This document shows, in pieces, positions 32,710-48,925 of a DNA stretch of 64,000 nt. Every line of letters begins with the position of its first letter. Positions within the stretch are counted from its first letter, which is position 1. The notes under the pieces are model-generated. The model was not told the origin of the DNA. It worked only from the letters and a program-made list of their open reading frames with translations, and did not search any database. The stretch lies in assembly GCA_021234155.1 (NCBI GenBank), contig JAJEKV010000002.1, forward strand, positions 36,871,107 through 36,935,106, given 5' to 3'. This DNA is from Isoetes taiwanensis (Eukaryota > Streptophyta > Lycopodiopsida > Isoetales > Isoetaceae). The translations under genes were made by a program, and so were the position numbers.

Positions 32710-35097
32710 TCAAGGACCATGAACCAGTAAGCGGGTCTGGGGTCTACTATCACCCGTGCCACCCTGGGGTAAGTGAAAGGTGGACTTCCCTGCAGCCAAG
32801 CAATCGTGGAGTTTCTGGAGCATTATCTTGTAGCCAGACCTCATGCACTCTATATCTTCTTTTTTGAACCAATCACGGTTAATCAGAACCTGCATGAAAA
32901 CATGCACACAAAAAAGAAACAAAAAATTACATAAACTCTAAGAGACTCACATTATCCTCCTTGCCACTGATGTCTCTAACAAATTTCTTCACATAATTTA
33001 TGACATACACACCACAGTCCGAATTATTGTGATGTTGGGGAGTTTCTAATGGAATGCAGGGTGCATTATGCAATGCACTTTCCTCATGCCTCCATCTCTT
33101 AAACACGTCTGTGAGGAATCTGCGAGTATCAATAACAAATTAGCTTAAATCATAAGGCAAAAGATTGAATAGTTCAAGATAGGAAGGAATACTTACAGTG
33201 TGACAAATCCTCGGGTAGATGCATGCAAGGGATCATAGGAATCAAGGTGCAGGATGCAAGAGCAGGGCTTCCCAAGCCGAGCACATGCTAGGCCATCAGT
33301 TACTAGGATGAAAAGGCTCCAATGGCCACTAAGAAATAGCAAATTGAAAGGCACTTAAAATAGATTGAAAACATAATTAATCAAGCCAAAGAGTTTACCC
33401 AGTATTGACAGGAATATAGTAGAATTGTGCTGTCTAGATCTTCCAACGTGCCCTACCAAACAGGTTGTCGGGGATGAGCTTGGCAAACTGGTCATAAGCC
33501 CCTGCCAACCCGGCCTTGCTTCCACTCAAGAACAGCCCGAATGCAGCAGGATGCAGGAAGACATGATGGTACCTTTTCTGGATAGGAATTGAGTGCAGAA
33601 TTACCCTGTACAACAGGTATTCAATCAATGATGAAATGAAATTCAAGACACAAACTTTAGGGTTCTACAGTATTCAAGCAATGATCAACTGAAATTCAAG
33701 AAATTCAACACACAAACTTAAGAACTTACAGGAGATAAGAACCAATGCAATCCGAGTCCACATCGCTCTCCACTTTCCCGAGGCCAGAAGGAATTGTCAT
33801 AAATTTAAGGGCCTCGGCTTCCTGGATGTAAAACTCGACATTTGCTGACTTGCTGCCGACCTTGATGAAGGGGCTCTCAACCACCATAGGGAAATTTAAA
33901 GTGAAGGGACACTGCCATCAATCGGCATCAACACGTTTCTGTTAGTCCCCCACTGAATCTAGAAAATGTGGATCAATCGAATAGAGATGATACAGCATAA
34001 TCTTGCTGGGCTTGGGAAGAATATTTTCTGTTGGAGTTTCAACCTGGATCCAGTTAGGGGCCATGTATTCAATGGATTTATAGGGGGTTTTTGGGGCTGG
34101 ACGCTTCAGAGGAGTTTTTGGGCGTATCTTTGGCAACACAGGTTTAGGCTGTGGGGACGAAACGTTATCACCTGCTGCAGCCTCGGCAGCCACCTCCTCG
34201 CTCACATCATCATGGTCCAATTGGCTTTGCTCCTGTTCTTTGGTTAGAGGAGGCCAAAGCTAATCATCAGAGATTAAATGCTTAGTCCTGTTCCTGATCT
34301 GTGACTTTATCTCCTCAATCTGTAGTGTTGGCATTCCAATTCACTTGCTTTCTTCCTCTGAACTTGCAAATTAACGAAGGCTTCCCTTTGGCTCTTATCC
34401 AGAAGACCCATTTCGATTTGCTCATCGGCCACCACTCCAGCCATTTTCTGGCCCTCTGCAATTTTCAGGTCAGGTTGTGGGCATATTTATAATCCGGGTT
34501 CAAGCTTTCGATCACAAACACTTTCCCATAACTCCTCTTCCACTGATTGGCATTAGCCTTGGCGGGCTCTGCATTGGGCAAATGTATTCGATTTGGAATC
34601 CTCCCCCTCGGTGCATCAGGAACCCTGAAGTTATCATACAATTCATGCACTCTGAACCTATGATTTTCGAGCTCAACCTTCCTGGAGTAAGTTTTGGTGT
34701 AGTCCTCAATTAAGCACTTCCATCTCCTTGCTAGCTGATCGTAACTGTAATCAGGGGCCTCTTCGAACCCGAAAAACTCTTGAGCAGGTTCTGGCTCGTT
34801 GTCAATGACCTCACCCTTTGCTGCATCTTTACCCTCATCTACACCCCGTTGCTCATTCAAATCACCTAGCACTTGAGCGTCCACAGAAATTCCAGGGTTC
34901 ACCTCCACCTCTGGCTTCTTCGTCACATCCGATTTTTCCTGCTCTGTCGGCTTTGGGGACTCCACCTCGGCCTCCGATTCCGTTTTAGTGTGCAGGAACT
35001 CTGGAATCTTGAATGCATAAGAAGCACCCTCATCAAAACAAACATTCTCGCCAAAACTGGTGTTCAGGCTGACTTCCAGGGTTATGGACTCGTCCAT
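32710..35097 (-). pseudogene. Ulp1-like (C48) cysteine peptidase gene, copy 1, degenerate
   Basis: Spliced minus-strand gene. First coding part 35097-34465 (MDESITLEVSL; acidic, then SYGKVFVIESLNPDYKY). Then DLKIAEGQKMAGVVADEQIE (about 34470-34320), a stop near 34263, and a basic Pro/Lys stretch at 34220-33942. The peptidase domain follows in small exons: SDVDSDCIGSYLL (about 33740), QKRYHHVFLHPAAFGLFLSG (33620-33434), SGHWSLFILVTDG...ILHLDSYDPLHA (about 33325-33225), LETPQHHNNSDCGVYVINYV (about 33050-32990), then INRDWFKKEDIECM (32900-32735). His, Asp, Gln/His and Cys (SDCG) fit the Ulp1 catalytic set. SUMO-type proteases of this class are common passengers of plant transposons. Copy 2 is at 41666-43800. 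Confidence 0.7.
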
Positions 35098-35465
35098 CTG
35101 CAAGCCACAGTAAGATTTAGTTAAGAATATAGGAAATAGTAAAAAACTAGCTAGAAAAGAATAAAACAGAGTGAAAAGGTTGATTTTACCTCCGTAACCC
35201 AACATGTAAATACTGAGGAGATAAAGGACTTACGCAAGACGCTAAATTACAAAAAGCAGGTAATTTTTATGCCCGGCCAATGCGGTGCGCTTGAATCGCC
35301 CGAACAAAACAGACCGTCGACGAGAGAATGCGGGATTGAAAAATGCAGCCCGAGTTAAGGCACCCAGACTTGGATTCTTCGACAACGACGGAGTGCTCTC
35401 CCGTCCTCTGGTATCCCCAGCCGCTACGTGGCGGACAGCGAGTGGCCACGTACGCATCATTAATG

Positions 35466-37127
35466 TTGGCTCAAACATCACACAACCAGTTGGCTCAAAC
35501 ATGACACCCCATTGGCTCAAACATGACAAATGCTTGGCTCAAACATGACACACCTTGTTGGCTCAAACATGGCACCACATTGGTTCAAACATGACATTCT
35601 ATTGGCTCAAACATGACACCTCATTGGCTCAAACATGACACCCCATTGACTCAAACATGACAAGTTCTTGACTCAAACATGACAAGTGCTTGACTCAAAC
35701 ATGACATTCTGCTAGCTCAAACCAGCTAGCTCCTGCTGGTTCCAAGGTTTAAGTTTATTTCATTAGCTTTTTTCTTCTAAGGGTGAGTTGTGCTCTATTG
35801 GTTCAAACATGACACCTCATTGGCTCAAACATGACACTACGTTGGCTCAAACATGACACACCATATTGGTTCAAACATGACATTCTGTTGGCTCAAACAT
35901 GACACCCCATTGGCTCAAACATGACAAGTGCTTGGCTCAAACATGACACACCCTGTTGGCTCAAACATGACACCACATTAGTTCAAACATGACATTCTAT
36001 TGGCTTAAACATGACACCTCATTGGCTCAAACATGACATCCCATTGGCTCAAACATGACAAGTGCTTGGCTCAAACATGGCTCACCCTGTTGGCTCAAAC
36101 ATGACACCACATTGGTTCAAACATGATTCTATTGGCTCAAACATGACACCTCATTGGCTCAAAACATGACACAACCTGTTGTCTCAAACATGACACACCC
36201 TATTGGTTCAAACATGACATTCTGCTGGCTCAAACATGACACCCTCATTGGCTCAAACATGACACCTCATTGGCTCAAACATCACACAACCTGTTGGCTC
36301 AAACATGACACCCCATTGGCTCAAAATGACAAGTGGCTCAAACATGACACACCCTGTTGGCTCAAACATGACACCACATTGGTTCAAACATGACATTCTA
36401 TTGGCTCAAACATGACACCCCATTGGCTCAAACATGACACCCCATTGGCTCAAACATGACAAGTGCTTAGCTCAAACATGACAAGTGCTTGGCTCATACA
36501 TGACATTCTGCTAGCTCAAACCAGCTAGCTCCTGCTGGTTCCAAGGTTTAAGTTTATTTCATTAGCTTTTTTCTTCTAAGGGTGAGTTGTGCCCTATTCA
36601 TGACACCTCATTGGCTCAAACATGACACCCCATTGGCTCAAACATGACACCCCTGTTGGTTCAAACATGACATCCTCATTGGCTCAAACATGACACCTCA
36701 TTGGCTCAAACATGACACACTCTATTGGCTCAAACATGACACCCCATTGGCTCAAACATGACACCCTGTTGGTTCAAACATGACAACCTCATTGGCTCAA
36801 ACATGACACCTCATTGGCTCAAACATGGCACCCATTGGCTCAAACATGACAAGTGCTTGGCTCAAACATGACACCTCATTCGCTCAAACATGACACCCAT
36901 TGGCTCAAACATGACAAGTGCTTGGCTCAAACATGACACCTCATTGGCTCAAACATGACACAACCTGTTGGTTCAAACATGACATCCTCATTGGCTCAAA
37001 GATGACACATCAGTGGCTCGAACATGACACACCCCATTGGTTCAAACATGACATCCTCATTGGCTCAAACATGACATCTCATTGGCTCAAACATGACACA
37101 CCCTATTGGTTCAAACATGACACTTGA
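35466..37127 (+). repeat. Satellite array, TTGGCTCAAACATGACA units
   Basis: Roughly 75 head-to-tail copies of a ~22-bp unit (TTGGCTCAAACATGACACCC with AAGTGC, ATTCTG or CCTGT variants). A non-repeat block GCTAGCTCAAACCAGCTAGC...AGGGTGAGTTGTG interrupts it at 35711 and 36510 (799 bp apart), and a third partial block follows at about 37150-37215. All ORFs here are repeat translations. Confidence 0.95.
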
Positions 37128-40100
37128 TAATTTTTTAATTTCATTTGAAAGGCTCAATTTTATTCCAAGATTTAACTTTATTTCATTAGCTTTTTTTCTA
37201 AGGGTGAGTTGTGATAATTTTTTTAGCGCAACAGCCTAACCTTAGGTGTCAAGTTATCTTGAAGCCTAGCCTATCCACGTGTTATAAATTTCAACGTGGA
37301 CATTGCATTAGCCCTTAGATTTTGATCTAGCAGAAGGGACGGTTCAGAAAAATAGAGAACCCTGCCTTTTGATGAACGTCGTTTCTAACTCTCATCTCGC
37401 CCGATTCTTGCTTTCAATCCATTCCTCTGCCTTAACCTCTCGATGGCCGTGCTTGTTTTGACCGGCCTGGGTTCAATCTGCAAGGCCATGGCTTTTCTGC
37501 TTTGCTAAGGCACGATCTGTTGGTGCCCCTCCAGGGATTTTTCATAGCCAGCTTTGCCTCTATTTATATGCTTATATTTTGTCGCTTTTCTAAAGGCGTT
37601 TTGATTATTCGTTTAGGCGTTGGAATCGATTTCCAGGGTTTTTTTTTGAACGAATGTGGATTTTTCCTGCTTTTTTTTTTTACCGGAACAGGCTTTGCGC
37701 TGGAGCCTGAGCCTAAGCTCAGGTATTCCTTTTTCGATTCAGCCTATGTGATCCCAAAAGACCTTCTTCGACCTTCTTCTGGTTTTATATTGAAGCTCTG
37801 GCCGAAATGCTTTGGCGCCTTCAGTCTGTGGTCGAATTTTTATGGTGGCCATAACAGGCATTTAATAGCATGATCCGAACTAGGCTGTATTACATGATGG
37901 CCTTGTTGCTAAGACAGAGGCTTGATTCTTGATCCGAACTAGGTCCATTTCCGCCAAGGGCTTGATCCGTTCCTTGGGGACCAATGTGCCAAGAAAGCTT
38001 GTTCCTTCACGAAGCATCATCTTTGTTCGTCGTTATTCAGACTACCTAGCAGGGTTCAGTTTGTTTGTTTGTTTGTCACATGCGCATTGTGGGGCTATAA
38101 TTTATGCTTGCGGCCATAGTTTTGGAATGGAATAGTTTTGCTTCCTATCTTATTTTTCTGTCATTAAATTTTCATTTTCAAGTGGTCCATTCCTCTCTGC
38201 TGCGCAAATATTGCACGAATACTGCACCAGTGTTTCTTCTGCACTTTGTGCCTCTTATGCAACAAGGAGTAGAGGAGATATGACTGCTGTCAGATTACAC
38301 CATTCCAATGTCAAATTGGGCCATTCCAGATAAGCATTCTTCTTGTTCATTTTTTGTTTCATTATACATGTTTTAATTCTATACAATTTTGTTGCCTTTC
38401 AACAGCATTTAAATTCATTCTAAAGATGCAGGTCGATGAGTATTTGTAGAACGGTTGTCCGTCTTCATCCACATGTTTATATCAAGGTTTGAACTTGAGT
38501 TTGATCTGATTCAGTATTCTTCTGAAAAAAGACACAGGGGTTGAACTCTTAAGAAAATTGTCTTGGCTGCTACGACTTAGTTTGAACCATATGTTGCCTT
38601 GCTAGAATCTGAGTGGAACAATTTTGATCAACTTGCACGTTCTTTGCCCAATATAGCCATTTATCTTGGTCTAATAAGCTTCCTATGTTTCATCATTCTT
38701 TGACCCCTCTTTCATTCCACCAGTTTTAGCACTTCGGTCACAAGTTTTCCAATCAAAGTCTCAAAGTCATAATCAGAAGCTATAGTTCTGCTATTAGTCG
38801 CCTCTTCTACGCTAGAGGACTGCAATTTTTCGCAGAGAAAAGCAATTTCGACGAATTCTAAAGCAGAAACAGAGATTTTTAGACGTAAATATGAAGGTTT
38901 GATTCGTTCTCACCTGGTCGGCAAGCTTATCCACCTCCAGACTAATGGAAACTACAGTCTTAGATTGCTTTGCAATTCTCTCCTTGTTCCCCTGTTCAGC
39001 TTGTCTTTTTTCTCTGCTTGCACGATCTTCCACAAGAATTTTGGATTTATCCTTAACTCCGACAAGATGGAGGTAGTCATAGCTTTCCTTTTCTTTTCCT
39101 CCATATAACAGAAGCTACTCCTTTGGTTCTAACCCATTGGCTGAACAAGCAATTTCTTCAACTCCCCTGCACAGTTTTTGCCTTTTATCAGCATAAATTA
39201 TCCCTTTGCATTAGATCCACCAGAACCCAAGATTTGCTTCTAATAGTACCTACGAACATGAAACTTCTTGCCTAAGAACATGAAACTTCTTGGGCGGAAG
39301 AAAGGGAAACAAGAGATAAATACCTTTTCTTGTTCTTACAAGGATGGAGTAGTAACGGTTTGTAGACTGGTCTTGGTCTTGAGTGATGTCTTGGATACCA
39401 TTTGACAATTTGAACAGGGCAATTTACCAGGTAAAATTGAACATTAGTTATTGTTTTTGCTGGTTCTTAATTCGTTTGTTCTAATTATAGTCATTGTGTG
39501 AAGCTGCAATTTCGTTTGCAAATGGCATTTCAGGTCCAACCTTTAAGGTTTGATTTTTGCTTGAGTCCGCATCAAATTCATGTGCATTCATTAAATTGTT
39601 TGATATCAATGTGTATTATGTACTTTGCCTGAGCTAGATGCTTTAGATGCATTGAGAAGAATTGATATAAAATCAATGATAAGAGGGATAATACAATGGC
39701 AGTGTTGTGCGTACTGGAAATTGTAAAGTGAAAATGATAAATCCTTTGTTTTATGTGCAGGGTACAGAACAGATCTGTATATCAGACCACCTTGAAGAAT
39801 TTACTGCAGGAGTTTCGATGATCCACCTTTGTCTGGAGCAGTGTAACCTCCTAATCCAGTAATTATCAGCAAGAGGGTTTCTTTGACAAACTGAGGTGAT
39901 CAAGACTTGGGAGCTGATGGAAGGAAGAAACAAGCCTCTGCTATGCTAATTTAGCTTCTTTGCACCCAAAAAGCTTCTAGATTTTTAATTTGATAGGTTA
40001 TGGCTGCGACTACATCGAATCTAATTGTTCTAATAGTGTCTGAAGTCAAGTTTGAAAAATCTGGTGAATCATGTATGCAATGCAGAAACAGCTCAAATTG

Positions 40101-41660
40101 ACAGACACTTGAGGCAATTCCTATTCTGAGGTCATCCTTTCTAACACTAAATATGAGCCTTGTGGCATAAAAAGCAGAACTGAGGCTTTTATTCTTCCTG
40201 ATCTTCAGAAGGAAATGGCAGGTATGTATGTTTGGCTGGAAATTTGTGACAGCTGTCCTTGGAAAAATACATGTAGATATCAATTCTCAGAAGCAACCAG
40301 TGAAGCCAATACAATTTTCAGCATTGGCAACTATAGTTGGATCAAACTAAAATATCAGAAGCATGCTACAAACTTATTGAGGCAGCACTGCCCATTGGCA
40401 TCATAGCAGAGACTTGAGGCCATAATCTTCTTGGCTGTTGCCATGCATATTTAAAGAAACGTTCCGTCTGCTGCTCCTTAACGCACATGAATTGCCTGGA
40501 TCAATACACCTATATGAAATAACTGTAGTATACTATACATTACTTCGTTAGTTATACAATTATTTTTAATTGCTAACAAAGCATGCCCGTAACATACTTT
40601 CCAAAGTGCTGCTAAAACTGTTTTTCCTTATTTCCTTGTAAACCTTAGGCTTATATAATTAAATCAATACAAGCCAGGATTATGATGCTTAACTTAGAAA
40701 GATTTATTAATAACCAACCATTTGTCCATTTATTTAGTTCATAAAGCAAAAGATACGCACAACATATCAAGCTCAACTATAATGATAGTGTCCTTTAGAT
40801 GAAACAAACGTTCAAAAATATTTAAGTTCATTAGGTCAAATATTGCTACACCTAGACTTGCAAATTGCATTGTCATTTAGCTCTACTTTCATATATATAT
40901 GATCCTAGACCTAAGCTTTTCAATTTAATGGCTAGCCTAATGCTTTAAATTATTTTAATAAATACGATTACCTATTTTTAACATTTCTTTAGCTAATACT
41001 TTATCTTCTACATGCTTTTCCAATGAGAAATTAAATCCAAGCCTAAAATTGCCCAAGCCTCCTGTTGCGTCTTTTTGCTAGTTTAATTTCGTTTAAAATG
41101 TGGCTCCCTATTGGGTTTTTAGTTTTGAGAGTCATTTTCTTTTTAATCTTTGATAATGAAAATTTTATTCTAGGATTTAACTTATTTCATGTGTTTTTCC
41201 TTTAAAGGTGACTTGTGAACCCAAGCTCAAACTTTGCAATTTAACCTTAACCTTTGAAATGTAAAGCAAGTGTAATTTAGTATTCAAAATCATGACTCAA
41301 TTTCCAATAGTTTGGTGAACAATGTTCTTTTCCTAGCCAAATGAACACTATTTCTTTCATGGCCAAATGAATAGTGTTTCAATGAGATTTTGGGATGTTT
41401 GATTCATCACGCTTAGTGGGATATCAATCCGTTTCAGCATTCATTCGCCAGCATCTAAATCCCCGAAGGGTCTATCCTGCTCTAATGCCCGATTTTTTAT
41501 TTATATATAGCAGACCAAACCATACAAACATAATATGCAATAGAGAATACAAAAGTGTTACTCCTGATATCCAAGGTTTATAGAAACATAATATGCAAAT
41601 AGAAAAGTGTGCTTCTGTGCCAGTACATCATGCCAAAAAAATTGAACTTCAAAGTTTTTG
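37128..41660. other. No recognisable gene
   Basis: A/T-rich. Contains the third satellite spacer block (37150-37215) and a weaker relative near 41160-41215 (AGGATTTAAC...AAAGGTGACTTGTG). The longest open frames (37502-37873, 38812-39033, 39951-40283) have no recognisable domain and no neighbouring splice logic I can defend. Confidence 0.5.
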
Positions 41661-41665
41661 AGTGC

Positions 41666-43800
41666 CTAGTCAGGTCTCCTCTTTGCCACAGCAGCTCTAG
41701 TCCCTATATCTTCCGCAGGAGAGGACTCAGGTAAAGGCAAGTTTCTTTTACCAGATATGACAAGTTCATGGAGTTTTACTAGAAGAGTTCCAAAGGTCTT
41801 GCGGCACTGTTTCAGATCAATCTCTGAAATCCAAGTCCTGTCAACCTGTAACATGGCAGGATATCAAAAAAGAAGACAATCTAAACCTTAACCAGCATAT
41901 AGTGTTACCTTAACCAGATCAATGGAAGCTCTCTTGAAGCAAAATCCATGAGAAACTGTTTTGCAAACAAGACAGTCCAGACTCCACAATCAGATCCGTT
42001 TGATTGAGTAGGGCAATCAACCGAGTGTACAGGGGCATTCATGATAGCTAGATTCTCATATCCCCATCTCGAAAAAAGATCTCCAAGTAAACTAGCATAA
42101 GAATAAGTGGCAGAAAATGTGTCAGACAATAGTAATGGCTGAAAAAAATAGGCAATTGACTTACCTTTTTAGTTGACATGACAGGGTGCTATGAATCCCT
42201 TTCAAGCTGTCAAAGTGCAGAATCACTGGTGTCGGTTGCTCAAATGCAATGCATGTTTGTTGGTCAGTAACTAAAACAGATAAACTCCAATGACCACTGC
42301 ATAGGGAACCAGTTAGTCTGCAGCAATTAAAATGACCAAAAAATAAGCAAATAGACAGGAAAACTTCACTCAAATTACCTCGTGTTGGCTGGAAGCCAGT
42401 AGTACAAGATTGAGTCAATCTTTCTAGAATCCTTAGCCCTGCCAGGAGGTTTAGGAGGCAGCAACTTCACCCAGGAGGTGGAACCACTTACGAGGAGCCC
42501 CAAGATAGCGGGATTAAACCAGCAGTGATGGGATCTCCTAGTACATGGAATAGTGTGAGACAAAATCCTGCAGCAGCAACAAGTTAGAACAGAGATAAGC
42601 AAGAAAAAAACCTTTCTAAACTAGCTAGACCACTCACATGAGATAGCAACCGATGGCCTCATCACCCACCCATGATTTCGAGGCATGCATCGGGTCATCT
42701 GATGCCAAAGTTTCAAATGCCAACACATTTTCTCGATTAAGGTGAAATTCACCATAAGGAGAAGATCCTTGCTTCCACAAGGGACTCCGAAGATACAAAG
42801 GCCACCTGCAATTATATTCACATGCAATCATAGATTTCTTCTTCTTCAAGCTCCTTATATTATACCATTGATCAAGTAGGTTGAAGAATGACCTCTCCAG
42901 TGCCCAATCCAAAGGCAATGATAAGAGAGTAAGGACATTAGTATTGCTGCTATCTGCTAAAGTCCTCTGCAGTTCGAGTGTCTCATCTATTATCACAACC
43001 TTGGAGGAATCAATATTACATGCTGGTTCTTGCCTTGGTCGAGGTGGAGTACAGTTTCTCAACCTCCATAGCTTCAATTTCCTCAAATCTGCCACACGGC
43101 AGGAGAGTGTCATTGAGGCTGCTCTCCTTCTCCCAATCATTCTTTGCCTCCACTTTATCAAAAAACCCTTCAACAGCCTCCTCATAATGCCATCCCCTGA
43201 CAATGTTGGCCTTGTAACCTGCAATTTTTGCCTCCCTCTTCGACTCCCAAGCTAGCCTTCTTGATTCCACAAATTCTGCTACAAATTTGGCTTTTTCTTC
43301 TTCCCTAAACTCACTACATCCACAAAGGTCCAGAAATGCTGCATTGGCATGTTTGGTGCAAGAATTTAGGTACCTTTTTAGACCATTGGCATACCTCCAC
43401 TCCGGATTCAACGTATTCCTTGCATAGTACATTTCAGAATTTCTACTGGGCCGCAAAGGGCCATCTGCATTCTTGCACGGCCTACCTCTCTTAGGACCCT
43501 CAATATTCCCTTTGAAACCATGAACCTTGTTCATGTGTTTCAATAAACGGTCCTTCCTCTCATTGATGTAATTGTAAGGCTTTTCCAAGCACAAGTACCT
43601 CTTCGTTTGATAATTGTAGGTCCACTTGGGCTGCTCCACCTCGGTTGAATCTTGCTCCATGCTAACATCTTCTCCGTCATCATCGATCTCCATTTCATCT
43701 ACCTGATCATCATCCTCTTTGACCTCTTTAACCTCTTTAACCTGATCATTATATCTTTAACCTGTTCATGCCCAATTGGCTGCTCATGTTCAAATTCCTG
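41666..43800 (-). pseudogene. Ulp1-like (C48) cysteine peptidase gene, copy 2
   Basis: Minus-strand, spliced, same exon order as copy 1. N-terminal part 43693-43016: acidic start, YNYQTKRYLCLEKPYNYINE, a possible zinc-finger-like C...H pattern, and AT-hook-like KRGRPCK. After a frame change near 43020: VVIIDETLELQRTLADSSN, then GDEAIGCYLM (42640). Peptidase exons: HHCWFNPAILGLLVSGS (42540-42375), GHWSLSVLVTD...VILHFDSLKGIHS (42300-42170), and VDCPTQSNGSDCGVWTVLFA (about 42035-41950). The last exon (41847-41666) matches the last exon of copy 1 (RTWISEIDLKQC versus RDWFKKEDIECM). Catalytic His, Asp, Gln and Cys are all present, so the protease domain may have been active recently. Transposon origin is inferred from the duplicate and the satellite remnants upstream. 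Confidence 0.72.
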
Positions 43801-44988
43801 TGCTATGCTAGCAAGCACAGTGACCACTTCATCATCTGGCTGAATGTTTCTACTGCAATCCCTCACTTCCATCAGGATCAGCCATTGAGTAAGCTATTGA
43901 TCTCATGCTGCTATGTCTGTCTGACAATGCTGCCTCACTCTGAACTGATGGTGCTGCCTCATAACTAATTGCCCGAGCCCTTCTACAGTACTAACTGACC
44001 AAAGTTCTTGCCTAAGCAAAAATTCGGGTCAATTTGAGAAGCCTTTTCAGCTCGAGTGTGGTCTCACTGCTGTCGGATCTGTGGGAGAGCAGCTTCTTAG
44101 TTCTTTTTTGAGTCCTTCCTGCAAAGCCAAGACAAAAGCATAAACATAAATAGAAAATAAAAGATAAAGACAAGCATGACATTCTGCTGACCAACAAAGC
44201 TTTCTTGGCTTAAATATGACAGCAATAAAATATTTTACAGAGTGACAAACCGACTTGGTTGGCTCAAACATGACAACAATAAATTATTATTATGCATGCA
44301 TGCAAGCAGATCCCGAGATTTTCGCCGAGGGCTTTCATTGGGGAAGGAATTTACCAGGGGCCATGACAATGATCTGGATTCTCTGGCTCTGATATGGTGT
44401 GCAGGTTGCTAAACCCTAATGCAAAACCCTGACTGCCTGGATTCCACAAAGAATAATGGATGCCACAGCTTCAACAGGGCCGATTACAACAGGTTATAGA
44501 TGTCGAAGGCTTATGAATGCGACCACAGGGGAGAGAACGGAATGAAAAGAGCTGAAAAAACTTGAAAAAAAATGCAAGAACTGACCTCAAATTTCTAGGC
44601 GCCCATGAAAATCGGCCTCCATCATGCACCTGCTGGCTGTTCTTGATGATTATTGAAGACCATGATTTGCTTTGGCATCGATAATGCGGGCCGAATGATG
44701 GCGCCACTGAAATTCCTCTATTTCTCAAATTCAAACGCTGTTCTTCTTCTTCTTCTTGGTTCAAACATGACAGTCAGAAAGTACTGTCAGACATGACCCA
44801 CATGACATGCATGGCATGAATAAAGTAAGGGTATGATGGCATACATGGAGGCATGGATCCCATATGGATCGATTGGATGGGGATGGACGCATGTCATGTT
44901 TGAACTAAGAAAATCATGGTGGTTTAAACATGACGGTGGTTGTCAAATAAGGGGCTCGCTCTGTATCCCATATCAGAAGACAATAGCC
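43801..44988. other. Spacer with satellite remnants
   Basis: Isolated satellite units: TTGGCTCAAACATGACA near 44262, TTGGCTTAAATATGACA near 44205, GGTTCAAACATGACAG at 44758, and an inverted one (CATGTCATGTTTGAAC) near 44890. No gene seen. Confidence 0.6.
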
Positions 44989-46095
44989 ATGTATCCTGGT
45001 GGTGGTTCTTCTCATGATGGTCTATATCCCCGAGCTAGTCCTTCATTTGGGAATCAGAATTCTTTCCCCCCCTGAAGAAATTCCTCGCCGTGGATCCCTT
45101 AACCCCCAGCAATCCCTCTCCGGGCAGCTCATAAGGGTGTATTGCAAGGGAAATTCAGATTATATCTTGGGAGTCCATCCTAATGGTGTTGTGCTCATGG
45201 CGCAAATTCTGAAGATGAAGCTCAGGTTACATTTTGTAGATTTAATTGATGTTATCGCCTTTTCCTTCATGCTTTGAATTAAGGACATGACATAGAGCAC
45301 AAAGGTGGAGGATGAAAAGGGATTTTCTGCCTTTGTGCTTCAAAGTGCTGAAGCATGCCATTGAAGAGCTCCAACAGGTAAAACCTATTTGTCTGTCAAC
45401 TCAAGATTTTGGTTGTCTTAAATTTTACAAATCTGAGAGATGAGAGAGTACAAGTTCAGAGGCATGATAGCATCACAATGTAGTCGTTGGTGTATGTTCT
45501 CCAATTTATGCTAAATCAGTAGCAATTATAAAGTCGTAGATAACGACGTTCATAGCACTGGATGCTGTCAGTAGTGCCAAACTTATCATGTAGGAGAAGT
45601 TTATGGCTGCTTTTAAAGTTTTGGAAGGGCTCAAAACTTGCCAAGGAATATTTGTACGTAATAAATAATTTGAAAGTCACTTTATACAACAAGGTGCTAC
45701 TAAGCTGGAAACATGTATCAGATTATGATCAACAGATAATTGCAGTTTGTTTGATAAAGCTTTTAGATTTTAGATATCTGGTTCTGGAGTATGTTGTAAA
45801 TGTGTCATTTTTTTTGTTTTGAGCGAAATGATTCTGATACTAGTCTTTACAGATTTTATTGAAAGATTATCGTCCTGAAATACTTGATGAAGAAATAGTC
45901 AAGACATGAGTGAAGGATTTAGGGTTCTCTATGGAGCAGACAATATACATATGAATTCGGATGCCTTCAAAGGGGATAAAAAATATGGTGGAATTAAGGA
46001 TGGGACACTGGCTATTCTTTACAGGTGGAAAAGGATAGACAACATTAACTAATTGTGGAAAATAGTTCCCTTGGTCATGTTAAAACAATTTGGCT
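44989..46095 (+). pseudogene. EUL-type lectin (EULS-like) pseudogene
   Basis: Starts MYPGGGSSHDGLYPRASPSF, a Gly/Pro/Ser-rich leader as in EULS proteins. A frameshift in a C-run (about 45066) is followed by LIRVYCKGNSDYILGVHPNG, corresponding to the first EUL strand motifs. Exon 2 (about 45276-45377) has an in-frame stop, then STKVEDEKGFSAFVL and, after a frame change, KHAIEELQQ. Exon 3 (45854-46095) has further stops but shows NSDAFKGDKKYGGIKDGT and LWKIVPL. The order matches the nucleocytoplasmic EUL lectin domain (carbohydrate binding, stress related). At least four disabling changes. Next gene, beta-glucosidase, is convergent. Confidence 0.75.
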
Positions 46096-46551
46096 TTAAT
46101 TTGACTTTTATTCTCTTAATCTTCACGTCATGTCTTCGTCTTGCAAGATTTTCAGCTGAAAACTAGAACGACAACTGAAAAAAAAAAAAAGTATACGCCA
46201 ACTATTGTTGAATAGGGGCTATGTTATTTAGGATTATCACCAATTAGTACAAATTTGATGTTTAGCTATTTTGTAAAGCAAGCTAATATTAAGGGCATGT
46301 GTCAAATCCTTGTTACTTAATACAAGTCTCATTCACATAACAGAGCAAATAAAGCTTGTTGAAATCATACTGCATTTCTATTTTATTATCATATTTTCGC
46401 TTCAGGAAACTACATATATGTTTATTCATCTTTTACACACGTCATTACTAATCTGCCTTCTTTATGCATGAGATTATATTGCATATTATATTGGCGTATT
46501 ATATTGCTAAAATCCTTTCTTAGCTAGTTGTGAGAATTAGGGTTTAGAAGC

Positions 46552-48925
<2,374 letters not shown>

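Noticed and set aside
35466-37127. Regular repeats with variable spacers, CRISPR-like at first sight
   Set aside because: The units are contiguous and ~22 bp with no unique spacers of constant length, and the DNA is plant nuclear. It is a satellite.
37502-37873. Open frame of 123 codons
   Set aside because: Composition reflects T-rich DNA (Phe/Leu runs), with no motif and no supporting exon structure.
43768-43968. Plus-strand frame over the start of the second Ulp1-like gene
   Set aside because: Antisense to acidic codons of the peptidase gene; no motif.
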